Assembly: GCA_030765625.1 (NCBI GenBank)
Contig: JAVCCF010000151.1
Coordinates: forward strand, 1-58,756
From: Candidatus Tenebribacter burtonii
GTDB lineage: Bacteria > Cloacimonadota > Cloacimonadia > Cloacimonadales > TCS61
DNA length: 58,756 nt
Direction of reading: 5' to 3'
This document shows, one piece after another, positions 53,835 through 58,756 of this stretch (its first letter is position 1; each line of letters opens with the position of its first letter). The notes under the pieces are model-generated. The model made no database searches and was not told where the DNA came from. It saw only the letters and a list, made by a program, of their open reading frames with translations. Position numbers and translations under genes: made by a program.

Positions 53835-54484
53835 TGAAAAAAGTTCTTCTTCTACTTTTTCTATTCTTATCTGTTCTACTTTTTTGTAAAACAACTAATA
53901 ATTATAAAATTGCAATTGGAGAAGATGTTTATTATTCAACATTCAGCACAGATACAACAGATTCACCGATTTTATATATTTACAGACACGAAGTGGAAGA
54001 GCAGATAAATTATTACAATTTAGATGGAGTAACACAGAAATATACTCATAAAGACAGTACAAGAAATATCGATCTTACAGCAATTAAATATGGGAAAAAT
54101 ATAATCTTAAAAGGGAGCTTTGAACAAAAAGTTATCGATACAATTGTAAAACTTGATGATGCTCCATGGAAACAATCGATGTCATATTCGTTATCAGAAT
54201 TTGCTCTTGGTGATGAAGAAAAGATAGAATACTGGATCGTTCGTCTTGATAAATTCAAAGGTCAGAAAATGCAGGCAGAAAAAACAGGCATCGAAGAAAT
54301 TACAATTGCAGGAAAACAATATAACGCTCTAAAAGTTAAAATTAGCGCCACAGGACTTCGTTCTAAGTTCTGGTCTGGTCATTACTGGTTTCGCTCTTCC
54401 GATGGCTTATTTTTAAGATATGAGGGATTGAATGGACTTCCTGGCTCTATAAAAACAATTATAGAATTTAATGAGAAGGAGTAG
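53834..54484 (+). CDS. DUF3108-like exported protein
   Basis: 216 residues. N-terminal hydrophobic signal (KVLLLLFLFLSVLLFCK), then a beta-rich domain: IAIGEDVYYSTFSTDTTDSP, and the C-terminal block KQYNALKVKISATGLRSKFW, HYWFRSSDGLFLRYEGLNG, which resembles DUF3108 (periplasmic, often linked to envelope biogenesis). The starting Met lies at the stop of the previous gene. Function unknown. The lipid kinase gene begins 3 bases later, so an envelope-lipid connection is possible. Confidence 0.6.
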   Translation: MKKVLLLLFLFLSVLLFCKTTNNYKIAIGEDVYYSTFSTDTTDSPILYIYRHEVEEQINYYNLDGVTQKYTHKDSTRNIDLTAIKYGKNIILKGSFEQKVIDTIVKLDDAPWKQSMSYSLSEFALGDEEKIEYWIVRLDKFKGQKMQAEKTGIEEITIAGKQYNALKVKISATGLRSKFWSGHYWFRSSDGLFLRYEGLNGLPGSIKTIIEFNEKE

Positions 54485-54487
54485 CAA

Positions 54488-55429
54488 ATGGAGATTTCTA
54501 AAATCAAACATTTTTCTGTGATCTTAAACCCAATAGCCGGGAAAGGAAATGCTATAAAAAAGCTTCCGATCATAAAACAATTTTTCAAAGATAATAATTT
54601 AAATTATGAGATCCATATAACTGAAAGTATCGGTCATGCAATAGTTTTAGCAGAAGAATTATGTAAGAATTCACAAACTGCAGTTATTGCTGCTGGTGGA
54701 GACGGTACAACAAATGAGGTCATCAATGGATTAATGCATGCTAAAAACAAAAATCCCGAATTTACTCCGGTTTTTGGAGTACTGGCAATTGGGCGTGGAA
54801 ATGATTTTGCTTTTGGTGCCGGTGTTCCTGATACAATTGAAGGTTGTTTGAAAGCACTCATTGAAGGAGATATCAAAGCAATGGATGTTGGTTTAATAAA
54901 AGGTGGAGATTATCCTGCTGGAAGATATTTCGGAAACGGTATCGGTGTTGGTTTTGATACGATCGTTGGATTAGAAGCAGCCAAAATGAAGCATATTCAC
55001 GGTGCTGCCGGTTATATGATAGGGGCGTTAAAAACAATAATAACCTATCCAGCTGTTCCTGAAATAGAAATGGAGATCAATGGTGAAATAGACGTTTATA
55101 CTCCAGCACTAGTTTCTATAATGAATGGTCGCAGAATGGGAGGTGCTTTTTTTATGGCTCCTGATGGGAAGAACAATGACGGTCTTTTAAATCTGTGTAT
55201 TACCCAGCAGGGAACACGTCTAAAACTGTTACAAACAATGTTTCATTATACAAAAGGAACTCAAGAGCAGCTTGATAACACAAAAACTGCTCTCATCTCA
55301 TCTATTACACTTAAAGCAATAAAAGGTGGAATGGCTATTCATGCGGACGGAGAAACAATTTGTGAGAATGGCAAATTATTAGAGATAAGCTGTATTCCTG
55401 ATGCGTTAAATATTATAAAGGAAAATTAA
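54488..55429 (+). CDS. Diacylglycerol/lipid kinase (DagK, YegS/BmrU family)
   Basis: 313 residues. The N-terminal Rossmann-like domain holds VILNPIAGKGNAIKKLPIIK (phosphate-binding loop) and AAGGDGTTNEVINGLMHAK (the GGDGT nucleotide motif), then LAIGRGNDFAFGAGVP. The C-terminal beta domain contains MGGAFFMAPDGKNNDGLLNL and IHADGETI. It phosphorylates diacylglycerol or a related lipid at the membrane. The next gene, an acyltransferase, starts two bases later; together they suggest phosphatidate synthesis or recycling. GAAGGAG ends 6 bases before ATG 54488. Confidence 0.9.
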   Translation: MEISKIKHFSVILNPIAGKGNAIKKLPIIKQFFKDNNLNYEIHITESIGHAIVLAEELCKNSQTAVIAAGGDGTTNEVINGLMHAKNKNPEFTPVFGVLAIGRGNDFAFGAGVPDTIEGCLKALIEGDIKAMDVGLIKGGDYPAGRYFGNGIGVGFDTIVGLEAAKMKHIHGAAGYMIGALKTIITYPAVPEIEMEINGEIDVYTPALVSIMNGRRMGGAFFMAPDGKNNDGLLNLCITQQGTRLKLLQTMFHYTKGTQEQLDNTKTALISSITLKAIKGGMAIHADGETICENGKLLEISCIPDALNIIKEN

Positions 55430-55430
55430 T

Positions 55431-56111
55431 TTGAAGCTTTCCGGCAAAATTTCGGCAAGTATAATTCACATATTTTTACGTACAATTTGCAAAGTAGATT
55501 CTCATGAATTAAGAAAGATACCATTAAAAGGTCCCTATATTGTGGCAATTAATCATACAAATTTTTTAGAAGTACCAATGATATTTACTCATCTACAACC
55601 GAGAAAAACTGTCGGGATTGCTAAAAAGGAGACATGGAAGGGAGGATTACGGAAATGCTTAGCCACAAAATGGGAAGCTATTCCAATTGATCGTGAAGGT
55701 CTCACTATTGAAACATTCCGTCGTTCGAGAAAAGCACTTAATGATGGATATTTCCTGATTATTGCCCCGGAAGGAACACGTAATATTGATGGGAAACTTC
55801 TCCAGGGAAAACCAGGAGTTATCAGCATAGCATTGCGTTCCAATGTTCCTATTATCCCTGTAGCACATTTTGGTGGTGAAGATATAATTAATAATTTAAA
55901 ATCATTAAAACGAACAAAATTTACATTTAAAGTTGGAACTCCCATCATTCTTCATCCCGAAAGTAAGGCAGATCAAGACAAACGTAAATATTTTACAGAT
56001 CAATTGATGTACAGGATTGCAGAGCTCCTTCCCCAAGAATATCGAGGAGTTTACAGTAATTTAAAAAATATTAGAAACGATGAGATAATAGAAGTTTTGT
56101 TGAAAGGATAA
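55431..56111 (+). CDS. 1-acyl-glycerol-3-phosphate acyltransferase-like (PlsC family)
   Basis: 226 residues. Motif I is AINHTNFLEVPMIF, i.e. H-x4-E in place of the usual H-x4-D; motif II-like KKETWKGGLRKCLATKWEAI; motif III APEGTRN; motif IV VPIIPVAHFGG. It acylates lysophosphatidate or a similar acceptor at the inner membrane. Start is TTG 55431, one base after the stop of the lipid kinase (AAAGGA at 55419-55424), with no better ATG. The Asp-to-Glu change at the catalytic dyad is conservative but not typical. Confidence 0.85.
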   Translation: MKLSGKISASIIHIFLRTICKVDSHELRKIPLKGPYIVAINHTNFLEVPMIFTHLQPRKTVGIAKKETWKGGLRKCLATKWEAIPIDREGLTIETFRRSRKALNDGYFLIIAPEGTRNIDGKLLQGKPGVISIALRSNVPIIPVAHFGGEDIINNLKSLKRTKFTFKVGTPIILHPESKADQDKRKYFTDQLMYRIAELLPQEYRGVYSNLKNIRNDEIIEVLLKG

Positions 56112-56901
56112 AAACACTATAACTATGCTTCGCATCACTCTGTATGACACGAGCGAAGCTAAAGGATAAGTGCGAAAGTACAAGAGTGCCTGAGTAGTAA
56201 CAACCGATGTACTCTTTACATAAATCAAAAATACTTATGACTTCGTTTGTTCGTTGCTCACAAGCCAAAGTATATGTGTTTGCTAAGAAAAGATGAAAGA
56301 TTAGCAGAACAAATCTCGTCGTTGAATCGTTTTATAGAATAGCAAGAAGAGAAGCATTGTTTCACGATAAATCATGAAGCCAATGCAATAAAAGCCGATT
56401 CTTAAAGCATGAAATTTATTGACAATTAACAAAGAGAAAATATTTATCAAAGTGTAAAAATTACTTGAGAGAAAACAATTAGAAAAAACAGGAGAATGAC
56501 AGATATTGAGAGAGGATAGTTTTCAGCGTTGAAACAAAGTGCAAAAAAGAAAATATATTAGAGTTATTGCGAACAATGAAGTTGGAGTTATGACGAATCT
56601 TTTTAGTGTAACTATAGGTTAGTTATGTGTACATTTTATAAAGGCGCAACGTGCATATGTTAAGTAAAACTCCGCTTCGCTCTCGTTTAACTTAATGAAT
56701 CCGGCGAAGATTCACCTGTCCGCTTGCTCAGCTTCACTTAACATGCGTATCTGTGTATCGCAATTGAGCAAGCTCAAAACTCAACATTGCATACGCCGGA
56801 TCCATTATATCGCATTAGAAAATTTATAAAGATTGATGTTAAAATTTATAATTTAAAGATTGTATTCTAAAATTAAGATAAAATTATAATTGGAGATTAT
56901 T
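56112..56901. other. 790-base gene-poor, hairpin-rich region
   Basis: No credible gene. Near 56128-56160 there is a GCTTCGC/GCGAAGC inverted pair. From 56643 to 56798 the base composition rises in G+C and several inverted repeats overlap (see next entry). The stretch 56300-56640 is AT-rich without clear features. It follows a plus-strand operon and precedes a single-gene unit that resembles an integron-type cassette. No integrase or transposase frame is visible. Confidence 0.5.
56643..56798. repeat. Cluster of nested inverted repeats, attC-like in style
   Basis: Visible pairs: TTAAGTAAAAC (56660-56670) with GTTTAACTTAA (56685-56695), 10 of 11, around a TCCGCTTCGCTCTC loop; TGTTAAGT with ACTTAACA (about 80 bases apart); GCTTGCTCA with TGAGCAAGC (56722-56730 and 56765-56773); and outer arms GGCG...TGCATATGTT with AACATTGCATACGCC. 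The hairpin with a CGCTTCG-type loop is typical of attC recombination sites, but no GTTRRRY core is clear. Confidence 0.45.
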
Positions 56902-58311
56902 ATGAAATTAAGAATCTTGAAATTTACTTTTTGCTTTTTATTTTTCAATTTACTTTGGGCACAGGATACATGGATAAGAACATATAATCCGTTTACTATA
57001 GCAGATTACTATAAAGTGGAAGATGTTGCTATATGCCAAGATAGCGGTTACGCCGTAAATGGCTACTATGATTACGATGATTTGATGGGATATGAAGAAC
57101 GCTGGGGGTTTTTAATAAAAACAGATAACGACAGTAATTTACTTTGGGCAAAAAAGGATACTGTAAGTTTTATGTCCGAAAGTGAGTCTGATGCATTTAT
57201 AGAAATTGATGATGGAGGTTTTATCTCAACCGTTTCTAATATATGGGGAGGAACTGCTCTCATAAAGAGAGATTGTAATGGGAATAGAGAATGGGTTATT
57301 GATGGAGCAGATTTGTATGTGGATTCAATGGAAAAAACAAACGATGGATATATTATTCTCGGTGGTAGATATAACACTTTTCCAACTTTAAGAAAGATTA
57401 CTCAACAAGGTGAAATAATGTGGACACAAGATTATTACTTAAGTGGAAGCGGTAGTGGTAAAGTAAAATCTGTTGTCCAAACCACAGATGGAGGATTTGC
57501 TGCTACTGGATATACCAGCGGTAATGGTGGTGATATATTTGTATTAAAAACAGATAGTAACGGTGACTCTTTATGGAGTGAAACTTATGATGGAATTGGA
57601 GATTATGACGAAGGTAATTGTATTGTCGAGGATAATAACTCCAATTTAATGATAACAGGCAAACTCCATATTCCCAATATAGTTGGATTTCTTTGGTATA
57701 TAGATTCTGAAGGAAATACAATTTGGACGCAAGAAGTTGATGGTTATAACCCATTTTCCGTTATATCTCTTCCTGATAACTCTTTTGTTCATTATTGTTA
57801 TACTGGTAGTAATCATACAAATATCTATAAGTTTGATACAGAACATAACATAGAATGGGAAAGTGTGTTTAATAGTAATGTTGCAATTGGTGATAGATGC
57901 ATAATACTTTTAGATGATGGTGGCTTTATTTGTGGATTAAGAAATGTTATTAGCTCACCTAACATTGGTTTGGCAAAATTAGATAGCATTGGTCAGGTAA
58001 CATCAACTGATGAATTTATAATACACAACATTGATTATAGATTATCAAATTATCCAAATCCCTTTAATCCTTTTACATTGATTCAGTTTACTTTACCAGA
58101 TGATGTTGAAAATCCTGTAGTTGAAATTTTTAATATTAAAGGACAAAAAATTAAAACATTGGCTAATAATGAATTAACAAAAGGGAAACATTCAACTATC
58201 TGGAATGGTGATGATGAATTTGGAAAACCTGTAAGTTCTGGAGTTTATTTCTATAAATTGAATGTTAATGGTAAAACTGAATCAGTGAAAAAATGTTTGC
58301 TTTTGAAATGA
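56902..58311 (+). CDS. Secreted propeller-repeat protein with sorting domain
   Basis: 469 residues from ATG 56902 (GGAG at 56892-56895; TTG 56890 is in frame but less likely). Signal peptide MKLRILKFTFCFLFFNLLWA. The body is made of repeats such as VVQTTDGGFAATGYTSGNGG and IVEDNNSNLMITGKLHIPNI, a beta-propeller of the same kind as the frameshifted gene at 20559. The last 85 residues are the FlgD-like sorting domain (YPNPFNPFTLIQFTL ... KPVSSGVYFYKLNVNG, ending KKCLLLK). Extracellular; ligand unknown. An attC-like palindrome starts 4 bases after the stop codon. Confidence 0.85.
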   Translation: MKLRILKFTFCFLFFNLLWAQDTWIRTYNPFTIADYYKVEDVAICQDSGYAVNGYYDYDDLMGYEERWGFLIKTDNDSNLLWAKKDTVSFMSESESDAFIEIDDGGFISTVSNIWGGTALIKRDCNGNREWVIDGADLYVDSMEKTNDGYIILGGRYNTFPTLRKITQQGEIMWTQDYYLSGSGSGKVKSVVQTTDGGFAATGYTSGNGGDIFVLKTDSNGDSLWSETYDGIGDYDEGNCIVEDNNSNLMITGKLHIPNIVGFLWYIDSEGNTIWTQEVDGYNPFSVISLPDNSFVHYCYTGSNHTNIYKFDTEHNIEWESVFNSNVAIGDRCIILLDDGGFICGLRNVISSPNIGLAKLDSIGQVTSTDEFIIHNIDYRLSNYPNPFNPFTLIQFTLPDDVENPVVEIFNIKGQKIKTLANNELTKGKHSTIWNGDDEFGKPVSSGVYFYKLNVNGKTESVKKCLLLK

Positions 58312-58314
58312 AAT

Positions 58315-58398
58315 TGATGCTGCTAACAAGCGCACCCAAATTAAACGAGAAGAAAAGCTGAAAGAACTTGGTGTGGCACGCCGCCGTTAGTGGCATTA
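58315..58398 (+). repeat. attC-like imperfect palindrome
   Basis: 84 bases whose ends pair: TTGATGCTGCTAAC at 58314-58327 with GTTAGTGGCATTAA at 58387-58400 (11 of 14), and inside them GCGCACCCAA with TTGGTGTGGC. CTAACAAG and GCCGTTAG are the R''- and R'-type boxes of integron recombination sites, although GTTAGTG deviates from the GTTRRRY consensus. It sits right after one ORF and 25 bases before the next, exactly where a cassette attC would be. Confidence 0.4.
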
Positions 58399-58422
58399 AA
58401 ATTCAATAGATTAAGGAGAAAT

Positions 58423-58756
58423 ATGAAACATTTTACAGTATTGTTAATTTTATTACTCTTGCTTTCATGTACTAGTAATATAAATATAATCACAGTATCA
58501 AAGAATAATCCGGGAAACAAGTGGTCAAAAGGAACTAAGGCTTTTCAAGAAGCAACCGAAGAATGGAATCTGGAGGGAATAACGGGCATCACTTTTGTTG
58601 TGACGGATATAGATAGCGATGATTTACCAGATTTACTTATACGAAATTACGGAGCACCCCACAAAGGAAAGCAAGGAAATTGGATTCTCCGAAATACAGG
58701 AAACGGTACATTTGAAGATTTTACGGAACAATCAGGATTAGCAGTCGTATTCCCAG
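58423..58756 (+). CDS. Lipoprotein with FG-GAP/VCBS-like repeat, truncated by window end
   Basis: 111 codons are visible from ATG 58423 (AAGGAG at 58413-58418); the gene runs out of the window. Residues 1-16 (MKHFTVLLILLLLLSC) are a lipoprotein signal. Residues 60-110 contain VVTDIDSDDLPDLLIRNYG, NWILRNTGNGTFEDFTEQSG, the calcium-binding D-x-D-x-D pattern and closing motif of FG-GAP/VCBS (ASPIC-like) propeller repeats. Probably a large surface propeller protein. It may be the next cassette after the attC-like site. Confidence 0.75.
   Translation, partial: MKHFTVLLILLLLLSCTSNINIITVSKNNPGNKWSKGTKAFQEATEEWNLEGITGITFVVTDIDSDDLPDLLIRNYGAPHKGKQGNWILRNTGNGTFEDFTEQSGLAVVFP

Overview
The window is AT-rich, roughly one third G+C by eye, densely coding, and has the content of an anaerobic Gram-negative bacterium. 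Markers are a TonB-dependent receptor, an AsmA-type protein, many lipoprotein signals, several secreted proteins ending in the FlgD-like / type IX-style C-terminal sorting domain (YPNPFNP ... SSGIYFYKL ... KK/MVLLK), a FISUMP-domain lipoprotein and an indolepyruvate:ferredoxin oxidoreductase. This fits Candidatus Cloacimonadota or a neighbour in the Fibrobacterota-Chlorobiota-Bacteroidota assemblage. The assignment is inference from gene content, since no rRNA gene is present.

Layout. 165-4807: nadE, an AsmA-like protein and a cysteine-rich TPR protein in one operon. 4913-7930 (minus): two proteins with PD-(D/E)XK-like nuclease motifs, a candidate defence pair. 8125-16725: two MATE exporters, a decayed HD-hydrolase gene, tRNA-Asp, a stand-alone GcvT-like protein, a REC-PAS response regulator, a small zinc-ribbon/DUF2007 protein and a prolyl oligopeptidase lipoprotein. 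16792-26859 (minus): secreted proteins with sorting domains (two beta-helix giants, a PHB-depolymerase-like esterase, a frameshifted propeller protein, the FISUMP lipoprotein) with deletion remnants of further paralogues. 27455-34578 (plus): a nine-gene uptake locus that joins a TonB receptor, ECF transporter parts (S, A, A', T) and four small exported proteins, three of which appear related. 34700-36708: a tiny ORF and a secreted eight-repeat PQQ-like propeller. 37096-40382: a tightly coupled four-gene membrane cluster of unknown function, followed by a MobB-like GTPase and a kinase-fold protein. 42474-45216: an RRM protein, a MITE-like insertion and iorAB. 45370-56111: tilS, hpt, ftsH, hslV, hslU, then directly a restriction-modification pair, two exported proteins, a lipid kinase and an acyltransferase. 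56112-58756: a gene-poor, hairpin-rich stretch, a secreted propeller protein, an attC-like imperfect palindrome and the start of another lipoprotein.

How it fits together. The tilS-hpt-ftsH-hslVU block is housekeeping. The regions 4913-7930, 16792-27100, 42840-43040 and 56112-58756 carry signs of mobility or decay: unusual nucleases, pseudogene fragments, palindromes, terminal repeats and cassette-like layout. The most promising undescribed systems are the ECF-TonB locus with its oxidoreductase-fold-like partner proteins, the 37096-40382 membrane cluster and the two-nuclease operon.
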